64,000 nucleotides of DNA, taken from an uncultured Candidatus Melainabacteria bacterium. GTDB taxonomy: Bacteria > Cyanobacteriota > Vampirovibrionia > Gastranaerophilales > Gastranaerophilaceae. A program made the position numbers and the translations under genes. Positions 1-8,765 of the stretch are shown here, piece after piece. The notes under the pieces are model-generated. The model did no database searches. It had not been told where the DNA came from and saw only the letters and a program-made list of their open reading frames with translations. Location: assembly GCA_934757255.1 (NCBI GenBank), contig CAKVLL010000002.1, positions 51,071 to 115,070 of the forward strand, read 5' to 3'. Every line of letters begins with the position of its first letter. Within the stretch, counting starts at the first letter, position 1.

Positions 1-1
1 T

Positions 2-586
2 GTTACGAGCGTTTCTGTTTATAACAACTTACTTCGTGACCCATATAACATCGTTGGCGGATTCTTCCTTGACGGTTTAGCAGCCGGAACGGGTGCTGCA
101 CATGAAATTTCTCTAAACCACACAGGACATCCGATAACATCAAAATTAAGAGATTGTTATTTAGCAGCTGTTCATCAAGGCAGACAAGGTGAAATTCCAT
201 TATTTGCCGGTGGTGGATTAGGGCAAACCGGAAGCTTCGCGGCTGATGCGTTCAAACTTATTTGTCTTGGTGCAAACGGAGTATTTACGGGCAGAATGCT
301 TATGGAAATTGCAGGATGTGTTGGAAATGACACAGGTAAATGCAACGCTTGTAACACAGGACTTTGTCCGGCCGGAATTGCAGCACAACAAGAATGCTTG
401 GTTAAAAGGTTGGATGTTGATAAGGTAGCACAAAATCTTGTTAATTACATTTTGGCAACGGATATCGAACTTAAGAAGCTTATGGCACCTGTTGGCTGTT
501 CAACTTTACCTGTCGGACGTTCAGACGCGTTAATTACAGTAGATAAACATATTTCAAGAAGATTGGATATTCAGTATAGTTGTTAA
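2..586 (+). CDS. Glutamate synthase FMN-binding domain protein, C-terminal part (5' end outside window)
   Basis: Open frame from the window edge to TAA at 584-586, 194 residues visible. It matches the end of the FMN-binding TIM barrel of glutamate synthase: a glycine-rich FMN phosphate site (FAGGGLGQTGSFAADA) and a cysteine cluster (CNACNTGLCP) that in this family binds the 3Fe-4S centre. The enzyme transfers ammonia from glutamine to 2-oxoglutarate to make glutamate in the cytoplasm. The protein stops straight after this domain, and the GXGXG domain is a separate gene downstream at 886, so this is a split, archaeal-like glutamate synthase. The amidotransferase part should lie upstream of the window. 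Family assignment is solid; the full domain layout cannot be seen. Confidence 0.85.
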   Translation, partial: VTSVSVYNNLLRDPYNIVGGFFLDGLAAGTGAAHEISLNHTGHPITSKLRDCYLAAVHQGRQGEIPLFAGGGLGQTGSFAADAFKLICLGANGVFTGRMLMEIAGCVGNDTGKCNACNTGLCPAGIAAQQECLVKRLDVDKVAQNLVNYILATDIELKKLMAPVGCSTLPVGRSDALITVDKHISRRLDIQYSC

Positions 587-590
587 GAAA

Positions 591-869
591 AGGGAATAAG
601 GGAATAAGGGAATAAGGTAATGAGGGAATAAGAAGTTATAGAAATATTTTAAAAGTATGTACGGAATAAAGGTTTAAGTGGATTGCCACGCCTCTTACAA
701 GGCTCGCAATGACAGACAATTTAAAAATCAAGCGCCAAGTCATTGCGAGGAGCAACAATAATTTTAAGCGACGAAGCAATCCATAATGCTATCTTACAAA
801 TATAGCGCAAAACTAAGTAAAAATTTTAAAATCACTTATTCCCTCATTACCTTATTCCCCTATTCCCTT
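591..869 (+). repeat. Family I hairpin element, copy 1 (between the two glutamate synthase genes)
   Basis: Left arm 591-632 is built from units like GGGAATAA and GGTAATGA; right arm 834-869 is its reverse complement with few mismatches. The loop starts with a stretch (about 635-650) matching the loop of the efp-accB copy, which fixes the orientation as sense with the flanking genes. The left arm begins 4 nt after the upstream stop codon, and the right arm ends just before the AAAGGAAAAA ribosome-binding region of the next gene. A different dispersed repeat (679-783) is nested in the loop. The left arm has about one more unit than the right. Confidence 0.85.
679..783. repeat. Dispersed inverted repeat nested in the family I element
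   Basis: Outer arms TGGATTGCC at 679 and GGATTGC in reverse complement ending at 783, plus an inner pair (GCAATGAC at 706-713 and GTCATTGC at 739-746). It resembles the common intergenic repeat of the GTCATTGCGAGGAGC / GACGAAGCAATCC type seen in many bacterial genomes. It splits the loop of the surrounding element and so probably arrived later. Confidence 0.7.
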
Positions 870-885
870 AAAAAAAGGAAAAATC

Positions 886-1938
886 ATGACAATTTGCAAA
901 ATAAAATCACTAAAAAATAACACAAGAATGTCAACACAAGAGCTTCTTCAAACAATTTACAAAAAAATCGAAGAAGGTGTTTGTGAGTTTGAAATTGAAG
1001 CTTGCGGACAACACGATATCGGTGGAGGTTGCAAGCATTCTATAAACAACAATTTAACTTTCCATGTAACCAACCCCGGACAAAGAGTTGGCGCGATGGG
1101 AATGGACGGAACAAAAATAATTGTTGATAGTTCAGCTCCTGCTGATATCGGCTGGTTGAATTCTGGTGCAGAAATCATTGTTAAAGGTGATGGTGGAGAT
1201 ACTGCTGCACATTGTGCTGCCGGCGGCAAAATCTATGTTGGCGGTAGAGTTGGAACACGTTCCGGCGCATTAATGAAGCACGATCCGAAATTTGAACCAC
1301 CTGAATTTTGGGTATTGAAAAATACAGGCTCATTCAGTTTTGAATTCATGGGTGGCGGAATTGCCGTAATTTGCGGTTATGACTGCGAAAATTTACCGTC
1401 AATTCTTGGTAATCGTTCTTGTGTCGGCATGGTCGGCGGAACGGTCTATGTTCGCGGTAAAGTCGAAGGTTTGGCAAAATGTGTAGAAGTTATTAAACTT
1501 GATAAGTTTGATAAAGATTTTCTAAAATCCGGCATGGAAGATTTTTTAAATGCTATCGAACGTCCTGAAATTAAAAATGAACTTCTTGACTTTTCTAAAT
1601 GGTCAAAAATAATCCCTTTACCAAAAGAATTGAAAGAAAAGAAAATTTCCGTTAAAGAATTTAAAGACGCAGAGTGGTTTAAAGAAGGCTTGTTTGGCGA
1701 TTTAGTCGAAGACGATGGAGAAGTTTTCGGCCTAGCAGAAAGCGGAAGCGCAAGACTAAAAACACCTGTTTGGAACTCTGAAAAATGCGTCGGCTGCGAT
1801 TTGTGTCTAAATAATTGTCCACAAAAGGCAATTATTAAAAATGATAAAACTTATGTTGCACAAGATCATAAATGTATTGGTTGCGGTATATGCGCCGCTG
1901 TTTGTCCGCGCAACTCTTGGACGCTAGAAAAACAGTAA
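886..1938 (+). CDS. Glutamate synthase GXGXG domain protein with C-terminal 2[4Fe-4S] ferredoxin
   Basis: 350 residues. Residues ~20-210 are a right-handed beta-helix GXGXG domain (repeated GG/GxV turns, GGKIYVGGRVGTRSG, FMGGGIAVICG), the structural C-terminal domain of glutamate synthase. Residues ~290-345 hold two 4Fe-4S motifs, CVGCDLCLNNCP and CIGCGICAAVCP, suggesting that electrons come from ferredoxin-like carriers. It follows the FMN-domain gene on the same strand, so the two probably form one enzyme. ATG 886 follows AAAGGAAAAATC; a second ATG at 928 is possible. In archaeal split enzymes the ferredoxin motif is usually carried by the FMN subunit, so fusion to the GXGXG subunit is unusual as far as I know. 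Confidence 0.85.
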   Translation: MTICKIKSLKNNTRMSTQELLQTIYKKIEEGVCEFEIEACGQHDIGGGCKHSINNNLTFHVTNPGQRVGAMGMDGTKIIVDSSAPADIGWLNSGAEIIVKGDGGDTAAHCAAGGKIYVGGRVGTRSGALMKHDPKFEPPEFWVLKNTGSFSFEFMGGGIAVICGYDCENLPSILGNRSCVGMVGGTVYVRGKVEGLAKCVEVIKLDKFDKDFLKSGMEDFLNAIERPEIKNELLDFSKWSKIIPLPKELKEKKISVKEFKDAEWFKEGLFGDLVEDDGEVFGLAESGSARLKTPVWNSEKCVGCDLCLNNCPQKAIIKNDKTYVAQDHKCIGCGICAAVCPRNSWTLEKQ

Positions 1939-1950
1939 GCAAAAGAAAAA

Positions 1951-1968
1951 CCGGATGATATCATCCGG
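1951..1968. other. Perfect 18-nt palindrome after the glutamate synthase gene
   Basis: CCGGATGATATCATCCGG lies 12 nt after the stop codon. It could fold as a 3' hairpin, but no T-run follows, so it is a weak terminator candidate. An operator or processing hairpin is possible. Confidence 0.5.
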
Positions 1969-2060
1969 CGAATCCCTATATTACTTAATCGTAGTTTACT
2001 TAATCGTATTATACTCCGTTTGGGCGTTTGCCCTTGAAATTGTTTTGGGGTGGAAGATTT

Positions 2061-2169
2061 GCCCCTAACCCTCTCCCACAAGGGGCGAGGAAACATACTC
2101 TCTGGTAGTTGTTACATTGAGGATGACTTGTAGTTTTTGTTTTTACTTGTAGTTTCACAAATGTCATCC
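2061..2169. repeat. Two small inverted repeats in the convergent gap
   Basis: GCCCCT at 2061 pairs with AGGGGC ending at 2086, around a CCCTCTCCC core that resembles a widespread dispersed repeat. GGATGAC at 2121 pairs with GTCATCC ending at 2169. The gap 1939-2193 separates convergent genes, and I see no gene in it. Confidence 0.5.
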
Positions 2170-2193
2170 GACCCAATGGCTACGTACGTAGTA

Positions 2194-4464
2194 CTACTTA
2201 ATCACTGTAAAGAACTTAAATTCAGCAGGCATAAGCTTTCCAAAAGAAAGCGAATTTGTTGCTGCCACGAATTTTTCTTCTATATAATCCTTGCCATCAA
2301 ATCTAAATTCTGAAACGATTGAATAGTCACAAGAAAGTTCAATTGTTTTGTCAAAAACTTCTCGTCCTTCTCTTTCTTCGTCCCAAGAATTTTCACCTTC
2401 TTCAACTCTGAATTTTTCAGTTGGTGATTGATAATTAGCAACAACAAGAATTGAATTCTTCATTCCTTCTTTTTGAATTTGCCATACTACAAAACCATCT
2501 TCATCTTGTCTTATAATATGAGCTTCACCATCAGTAATTACCGGACAATTTTTTACAAATCTATCAATGGCATCAAATTTTGCAAAGAAATCGTAGTCCT
2601 TTGCTCTTGGCATTGAAACTTCATTTCCGATAACTGATTCCATGCCAGTTTTTGTAAATGATTCATCACCGTCAATGTACATTACGGGTCTTTGTGCATT
2701 ACGTCCGCCAGGTAAGAATTTAAACTTAAACCATTTAAACAGAGCACCTTGTTGACCTAATTGCCCAGGGAAACGGTCAAACGCTTCAAATTCACCATCT
2801 TGGTTATTATATGTTTTCAAAATTGATAGCGGAGTTGATTTTTTAGAAGTTGTATTATAATTTGCAAGTTCTAAATTTTCTTCTGCAATAACTTCAGGTG
2901 TTTTGTAGCTTTGAGCAGGAATATCGTTACCCCAAAGAACATCGAAATTCATATCTTCGTGATATTCTTTCAATGATTTTTCACCCAACATATATTCTGC
3001 TAATGTTGCAAAATATGGAACTTTTTCTTTCATTGCAGAATTTAACATTCCTAAAACTTTTCTTGGCGCTCTGTAACTTATTGGAACACCGTCTTTTTCA
3101 GAAACTTCATCAACAATGTGATCAATGTGATCAACTCTAAAACCGTCAAAGTTAAATTCTTCTTGAAGATTTTTCATATAATCAATAAAAAACTTGATTA
3201 CATCGTTGTTATATTTACCATTTTCAAGACAAACAAAATAGTATGGTGTTTGACAATCAAGGTTTGCAAAGTGAGTTACATCTTCGCCATCAAACTTGTA
3301 ATGTTTAAATGTCGGATATGATGCACCTTCGCTCATTTTATCAAACACAGGAACGCCTGCTGAACACCAAGCACCACCCGGAGCCGGCCACATACCTTCT
3401 TTAATCAAAGCTTGAATAATTTCGCCTTGATTTTTAATATCATTTTCTGACATTTTTTTGTTATGTTTATTGCCTGCTACAGCATTAATAATTGATTTTG
3501 CTTTTTTGTGCAATCTGTCTTGAATACTTTTTTCTAACATAGAATTAGATAAGAAAATTTTTGTTTCTTTTAAAAGTTCGTCTAATTCATTAAAAATATT
3601 TTGATAATGTTCAGACAAATCTCCGTAGCTTTCGCCTTTGATAGATTTTTTGTAAATACCGCTTACAATATCTAAATCATCTTGAGAGTATTTGTCTTTA
3701 AGTTCTAATGCAACTTTATCAACATTCTTTGATAATTCTTCAATTAAAGCATTAATGTCAAACCAACGTGCACAATCAGGATTTATTAAAACGATTTTTG
3801 AAAATCTTCCTGTTTGTGGAAGTATATCATAAATTACAGGGTGTCCTGCAAGTTGTGTCATTTGAATAAATGTTTTAACCTGTTCATCTACATTCAAACC
3901 TGTTTTTTCAAAAATATTTTTGTCTTCCAAATTAGAACTAACGCAACTTGCTGTCGGAAGATAAGCACAACCGAATTCACGCGGATGGAACGGAATTAAA
4001 TACATCGTTGTAGAAAATATGTTGTTATCTAAATTCCCGGTAGGTAAAATCAATAATTGGCGCATCCAATCCATAAATTTACCTGCTTGAGTGTTATCTT
4101 TGCCTAAACCTGCAAGGTTTGTTAATTTAATATCGTGTCCTTCTTTTTGTAACCAGCTTGAATTCTTAACATTATTTCTTGCCAAAACGCTTGATTTTGA
4201 AAACTCAAAATTTCCATCTTTAAAAACTCCGTTAGCTTCCCATTTTGATTCAAGCGCAAATAAAACTTCTGCATCGGTTAATTCTTCTAATGCTTTAACT
4301 TGCGGATAAGGAAGATACCCGAATTTTGACATTGTTGTCTTTAAATATTCTTTTCTTTCATCTGAAATACTATCGAAAGAATACATTTCTTTAAGCTTAG
4401 AATAGAAACTGTTTAAATTTTCACAAGAATTTACAGTTTCTTTTTTGAACAAAAAGTCTAACAT
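2194..4464 (-). CDS. GH13-like alpha-amylase family glucan enzyme
   Basis: 756 residues from ATG at 4464, chosen because AAGGAGAT lies 4 nt upstream; the longer open frame has no ribosome binding site. Two alpha-amylase family motifs are visible: GFRVDHIDH near residue 440 (nucleophile Asp and a nearby His) and TLAEYM near residue 486 (acid/base Glu). The central part has long helical insertions, and the ~150 C-terminal residues look beta-rich. No signal peptide, so it probably acts on intracellular alpha-glucan or maltodextrin. The exact specificity (amylase, glucanotransferase, phosphorylase) cannot be told. It stands alone on the minus strand. Confidence 0.65.
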   Translation of the reverse strand: MLDFLFKKETVNSCENLNSFYSKLKEMYSFDSISDERKEYLKTTMSKFGYLPYPQVKALEELTDAEVLFALESKWEANGVFKDGNFEFSKSSVLARNNVKNSSWLQKEGHDIKLTNLAGLGKDNTQAGKFMDWMRQLLILPTGNLDNNIFSTTMYLIPFHPREFGCAYLPTASCVSSNLEDKNIFEKTGLNVDEQVKTFIQMTQLAGHPVIYDILPQTGRFSKIVLINPDCARWFDINALIEELSKNVDKVALELKDKYSQDDLDIVSGIYKKSIKGESYGDLSEHYQNIFNELDELLKETKIFLSNSMLEKSIQDRLHKKAKSIINAVAGNKHNKKMSENDIKNQGEIIQALIKEGMWPAPGGAWCSAGVPVFDKMSEGASYPTFKHYKFDGEDVTHFANLDCQTPYYFVCLENGKYNNDVIKFFIDYMKNLQEEFNFDGFRVDHIDHIVDEVSEKDGVPISYRAPRKVLGMLNSAMKEKVPYFATLAEYMLGEKSLKEYHEDMNFDVLWGNDIPAQSYKTPEVIAEENLELANYNTTSKKSTPLSILKTYNNQDGEFEAFDRFPGQLGQQGALFKWFKFKFLPGGRNAQRPVMYIDGDESFTKTGMESVIGNEVSMPRAKDYDFFAKFDAIDRFVKNCPVITDGEAHIIRQDEDGFVVWQIQKEGMKNSILVVANYQSPTEKFRVEEGENSWDEEREGREVFDKTIELSCDYSIVSEFRFDGKDYIEEKFVAATNSLSFGKLMPAEFKFFTVIK

Positions 4465-5015
4465 AGGGATCTCCTTCAAATTGTGATTGTTTGGATTTGT
4501 ATACAAGGATAATATCATGCATATATATTTTTTACAAACAAATGATAAAGAATGTAACGTTTTGTAACGAAGTTTATCATAACGTCGTTCGCGCCGCGAA
4601 CATTGTTTAACAAGCATGAAAGTGCAAGCTCTGCTTGCTACATTCATTCAGACCACAACCGTAAGATTGTAGAAAACAGTGCGTAGTTTCTTCTTTTTGT
4701 ACTACCGTCCAATAAAAATAAGCGCACGCAATCCCCTTCCCTTGTTAGGGAAGGTTGGGATGGGTATTAATCTGTAGGGAATAATCTATAACGTATTTAC
4801 TGCAACCCACCCGCATCTGTAACGCTCAGCATAGCCTCGCGAACAGCTGCGACCTCCCTATTCATGGAGGTTAAAGAGCAGCCTGTTTTTACTAGACAGT
4901 AGTGCTTCTTTTTGAGGGTAAGCATTTTCAGCCGATTGTTATACTTACTAGTTTGGAAGTAAAGTAAAAACTTTCTCTTCATTTGCAAAGCAAAGATGCT
5001 ATAATATTTATTACT
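4465..5015. other. Non-coding gap with small inverted repeats
   Basis: 551 bp between divergent genes with no convincing gene. It contains TTTTGTAACG at 4560-4569 (a motif found in two other gaps), a GTTCGCG/CGCGAAC pair near 4585-4599, a GCAAGC/GCTTGC pair near 4623-4637, and CCTTCCCT/AGGGAAGG at 4735-4754, the latter in a dispersed-repeat context. A minus-strand open frame at 4797-5024 overlaps the ribD promoter and is not believable. Confidence 0.5.
4997..5005 (+). promoter_or_regulatory. Extended -10 promoter of ribD, near-leaderless
   Basis: TGCTATAAT ends 10 nt before the ATG at 5016, so transcription would start only about 3-4 nt upstream of the start codon. No Shine-Dalgarno sequence is present. 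Confidence 0.6.
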
Positions 5016-6020
5016 ATGACTCAAGATGAAAAATACATGAAAATGTGTTTTACCCTTGCTCTAAAAGGCAAGGGTAAAGTTGCGCCAAATCCGATGGTTG
5101 GCTGTATTGTACTGGATGAAAACGGTAAATTAGTTGCCAAAGGTTATCATAAAAAATACGGCCAAAACCACGCAGAAAGAGATGCTTTACTAAAACTCAA
5201 AAACAATGAAGCCAAAAACGGAACTTTGTACGTAAATTTAGAACCTTGTTCGCATTATGGAAAAACTCCGCCTTGCGTGGATTTAATAGTAGAACAAAAA
5301 TTGAAACGCGTCGTTATTGGCATGAAAGATGTTAACCCAAAGGTTGATGGTATTTCTAAACTAAAATCTGCCGGAATTGAAGTTGATTATGTCTTAGAAA
5401 AAGACGCAAAATTTTTGAATCGTGTTTTTATAAAAAATATGACTCAAAAACTACCTTACGTTGTTTTAAAAACTGCAACGACATTAGACGGAAAAATTGC
5501 AACGCATAATGGCGATTCAAAGTGGATAACATCAAACGAGGCGCGAAAAGAAGTTTATAAAATGCGCTCAGAATTTGATTGCATTTTAACAAGTTCTAAT
5601 ACTGTTATTACAGATAATCCAAAAATGGAACATAGATTTAAATGTATACTTGATAAAAATTCTAGAGTTGATAAAAATTTGCAAATATTTTCTCAAGGAA
5701 AAGTTTTTGTTGCAACAAAAGAAAATACACCTCTAAAAGATGGCGAATTGAATTTAACGGAAGTATTAAAAACACTTTATCAAAAAGGTATTTATTCAGT
5801 ATTTATAGAATGCGGCGGAACTTTGGCAGGTGCGTTTTTAAAAGAAAACTTAATTGATGAAATTTATCAATTTGTTGCACCAAAAATTTTAAACGATAAT
5901 GCTGGTAAAAGCTGTTTTGATGGTGATAAAGTAGAATTAATTTCATCGGCAAAAAATTTCAGAATATATGATACTCAAATGTTTGGTCAAGATTTGTTAA
6001 TAAAACTTATGCGAGTATAA
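5016..6020 (+). CDS. ribD: Bifunctional riboflavin biosynthesis deaminase/reductase RibD
   Basis: 334 residues from ATG 5016. Residues ~1-140 are the cytidine-deaminase-like domain with zinc-site motifs HAERDAL and PCSHYGKTPPC; residues ~145-334 are the reductase domain (TLDGKIATHNGDSKWI, then ITDNPKM). The enzyme deaminates and then reduces the pyrimidine intermediate in riboflavin synthesis. The reductase part is slightly short for the family, but both domains are present. The ATG was preferred over a further-upstream start because a perfect extended -10 element lies between them. No other rib gene is nearby. Confidence 0.92.
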   Translation: MTQDEKYMKMCFTLALKGKGKVAPNPMVGCIVLDENGKLVAKGYHKKYGQNHAERDALLKLKNNEAKNGTLYVNLEPCSHYGKTPPCVDLIVEQKLKRVVIGMKDVNPKVDGISKLKSAGIEVDYVLEKDAKFLNRVFIKNMTQKLPYVVLKTATTLDGKIATHNGDSKWITSNEARKEVYKMRSEFDCILTSSNTVITDNPKMEHRFKCILDKNSRVDKNLQIFSQGKVFVATKENTPLKDGELNLTEVLKTLYQKGIYSVFIECGGTLAGAFLKENLIDEIYQFVAPKILNDNAGKSCFDGDKVELISSAKNFRIYDTQMFGQDLLIKLMRV

Positions 6021-6415
6021 AGAAAAAGAGATTAATAACAAGCAATTAATTATTTAAAATGATTTTCTATTTTCAATTAAGAAATTAATTTCTTTTTCGG
6101 CATGGTTGATTATTTTTATACTATAAGTGTCAGTTTCACAATTGCAAATAACTCTAGAGTTTGTCAATTGTTTTTACAACATCCGCATGCGAAAATTTTA
6201 ACAAAATTTTACAATATTGAGAAATGTTAAAAGCCTAATTTTACTGGGTTTTAAGGATTGTGATGTTTTGTAAATTTCTTGATTAGAATTAATGTTTGAA
6301 TTATCATATAAACATAGGATTAGATTTTGGGAAGAGAATGTTATTCTCATATTATAAGGAAAGCTGAATTAGTTAAATAGCTCGCCTTTACTAAGATTAG
6401 GAGGTTTAGTAGATA
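6021..6415. other. Long AT-rich leader region before nrdD
   Basis: 395 bp without a gene. A 16-nt palindrome AAGAAATTAATTTCTT (6079-6094) followed by TTT may end ribD transcription. The rest is AT-rich. I looked for NrdR boxes and found no convincing pair. An AGGAGG-type site at 6399-6404 serves nrdD. Confidence 0.5.
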
Positions 6416-8686
6416 ATGCAGAATAGTTTAAATAAGGAAAGAAATGTAGTAGAATTTACCTCACCAACAAAAGTAGCAACCGACGTAATTAAAGGCTCTA
6501 CAATTTCACCTATGTCAAAAATTGCTGAGCCAAAAACTGCGCAAATTAAACCTTTAAAATTAAATTGCATTTATGTTGTTAAAAAAGATGGCACAAAAGA
6601 AGAGTTTGATAACAACAAAATCATCAATGCTGTGAAAAAATCTGCTACAAGAATGTTAGTAGAGTTTACGGATGTGGAATTAAAAGAAATATGCGATTTT
6701 GTAGATGAAAATATTGTTAGAATGAACAAACAAGAAATCACAATCGCTGATATGCACAACCTTGTTGAAGGTGCATTGGAACACATTAGTCCAAAAGTTG
6801 CACAAAGCTACCGTAACTACAGAAACTATAAGCAGGATTTTGTACACATGCTAGACAAAGTTTATCAAGAATCTCAAAGAATTATGTACATTGGTGATAA
6901 AGAAAATGCCAATGCTGATTCAACTTTGGTTTCTACAAAACGTTCTTTGATTTTTAATGAATTGAATAAAGAATTATACAAAAAATTCTTCTTAACAGTT
7001 GATGAATTACAAGCAATTAGAGATGGTTATATTTATATCCACGATATGTCAGCAAGACGTGATACCATGAACTGTTGCTTATTTGATGTAGCTTCTGTTC
7101 TTAAAGACGGATTTGAAATGGGTAACTTATGGTACAACGAACCAAAGTCACTTGATGTAGCGTTTGACGTAATCGGTGATATTGTAATGGCTGCAGCAAG
7201 CCAACAATACGGCGGTTTTACAGTGCCTGAAGTTGATAAAATTTTAGCGCCTTACGCTGAAAAAACTTACCAAAGACAATATGACAAGTATTTGTGCTTA
7301 GGCTTGTCGTTTGAAAAAGCAAGAGAAGCAGCTTTAGCCGATTTGGAAAAAGACTTTGAACAAGGTTTCCAAGGTTGGGAATACAAATTTAACACAGTAG
7401 CATCTTCAAGAGGTGATTATCCGTTTATCACAGTTTCAACAGGCTTAGGAACAGGTGAATACGAAAAAATGGCAACTCTTGCAATGCTTAAAATCAGAAT
7501 GGGCGGACAGGGTAAAAAAGGTAACAAAAAACCTGTATTATTCCCTAAAATTGTATTCTTATATGATAAAAATCTTCACAGCGAAGGCAAAGTAAACTAC
7601 GACTTGTTTAAAGCCGGTGTAGAATGTTCTAAAAAGACTATGTACCCTGACTGGTTGTCATTATCAGGCGAAGGCTACGTAGCATCTATGTACAAAAAGT
7701 ATGGTAAAGTAGTTTCTCCAATGGGTTGCAGAGCTTTCTTATCACCTTGGTTTGAAAGAGGCGGAATGTATGCAGCTGATGAAAACGACGTTCCTGTATT
7801 TGTAGGTAGATTTAATATTGGTGCAATAAGCTTGCACTTGCCTATGATTTACGCTAAGGCTAAGAAAGAAAGCAAAGACTTCTATCAAGTTCTTGATTAT
7901 TATATGGAATTAATCAGACAACTTCATATAAGAACTTATAATTATCTTGGTGAAATGAAAGCTTCTGTAAACCCTCTAGCATTCTGCGAAGGCGGTTTCT
8001 TAGGCGGTCACTTAGGTATTCATGATAAAATCAGACCTGTTTTAAAATCTTCAACAGCGTCATTCGGTATCACTGCATTGAACGAATTACAAGAAATTCA
8101 TAACGGTAAATCACTTGTTGAAGATGGCGAATTTGCTCTTGAAGTTATGAAATATATTAATAACAAGATTAACGAATACAAGGAAAAAGACGGAATTCTT
8201 TATGCAATTTACGGAACTCCTGCTGAAAACTTGTGCGGTCTTCAAATTAAACAATTCAGAAAGAAATACGGTATTGTAGAACATGTTTCTGATAAACCAT
8301 ATATTTCAAACTCTTTCCACTGCCACGTTTCAGAACAAATTAGTCCAATCGAAAAACAAGACTTGGAAGGCAGATTCTGGGATTTATTCAACGGCGGAAA
8401 AATTCAATACGTAAAGTATCCTATTGATTATAATACAGGCGCAGTTGAAACTCTTATCAATAGAGCAATGGATAAAGGTTTCTATGAAGGCGTAAACTTA
8501 TCACTATCTTATTGTGATGATTGCGGTCACCAAGAATTAAATATGGATGTTTGTCCAAAATGCGGTTCTAAAAACTTAACTAAGATTGAAAGAATGAACG
8601 GTTATTTGGCTTACTCAAGAGTTAAAGGTGATTCAAGACTTGCTGATCATAAGATGGAAGAAATCAAAGATAGAGTAAGTATGTAA
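6416..8686 (+). CDS. nrdD: Anaerobic (class III) ribonucleoside-triphosphate reductase
   Basis: 756 residues; start fixed by AGGAGG 11 nt upstream. Residues ~45-140 form an ATP-cone allosteric domain (KKDGTKEEFDNNKI). The catalytic barrel follows, with conserved NCCLFDV near residue 222. The C-terminus has a zinc ribbon (CDDCG, CPKCG) and the glycyl radical site in MNGYL, with the glycine near residue 729. It makes deoxynucleotides without oxygen and needs the radical-SAM activase NrdG, which is not in this window. The next gene is uvrA, so the activase must be encoded elsewhere. Strong sign of an anaerobe. Confidence 0.95.
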   Translation: MQNSLNKERNVVEFTSPTKVATDVIKGSTISPMSKIAEPKTAQIKPLKLNCIYVVKKDGTKEEFDNNKIINAVKKSATRMLVEFTDVELKEICDFVDENIVRMNKQEITIADMHNLVEGALEHISPKVAQSYRNYRNYKQDFVHMLDKVYQESQRIMYIGDKENANADSTLVSTKRSLIFNELNKELYKKFFLTVDELQAIRDGYIYIHDMSARRDTMNCCLFDVASVLKDGFEMGNLWYNEPKSLDVAFDVIGDIVMAAASQQYGGFTVPEVDKILAPYAEKTYQRQYDKYLCLGLSFEKAREAALADLEKDFEQGFQGWEYKFNTVASSRGDYPFITVSTGLGTGEYEKMATLAMLKIRMGGQGKKGNKKPVLFPKIVFLYDKNLHSEGKVNYDLFKAGVECSKKTMYPDWLSLSGEGYVASMYKKYGKVVSPMGCRAFLSPWFERGGMYAADENDVPVFVGRFNIGAISLHLPMIYAKAKKESKDFYQVLDYYMELIRQLHIRTYNYLGEMKASVNPLAFCEGGFLGGHLGIHDKIRPVLKSSTASFGITALNELQEIHNGKSLVEDGEFALEVMKYINNKINEYKEKDGILYAIYGTPAENLCGLQIKQFRKKYGIVEHVSDKPYISNSFHCHVSEQISPIEKQDLEGRFWDLFNGGKIQYVKYPIDYNTGAVETLINRAMDKGFYEGVNLSLSYCDDCGHQELNMDVCPKCGSKNLTKIERMNGYLAYSRVKGDSRLADHKMEEIKDRVSM

Positions 8687-8694
8687 GTTAGAAT

Positions 8695-8718
8695 TTGGTG
8701 CGCATATATGCGCACCAA
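8695..8718. terminator. Perfect palindrome after nrdD
   Basis: A 24-nt perfect palindrome centred on CATATATG lies 9 nt after the nrdD stop codon. It lacks a clean T-run, so it may be a 3' stabilising hairpin or an inefficient terminator. Confidence 0.5.
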
Positions 8719-8750
8719 GAACAAATTTATTGTCCCTAAAAATTCCGGTG

Positions 8751-8759
8751 TGATATAAT
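8751..8759 (+). promoter_or_regulatory. Extended -10 promoter of uvrA, leaderless
   Basis: TGATATAAT ends exactly 6 nt before the uvrA ATG, placing the expected transcription start at the A of the start codon. No Shine-Dalgarno sequence is present. Confidence 0.65.
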
Positions 8760-8765
8760 TTTGTT

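Noticed and set aside
1866..2096. 76-residue minus-strand open frame
   Set aside because: It overlaps the ferredoxin end of the glutamate synthase gene and a dispersed repeat.
4797..5024. 75-residue minus-strand open frame
   Set aside because: It overlaps the start and promoter of ribD, with no ribosome site and no recognisable domain.
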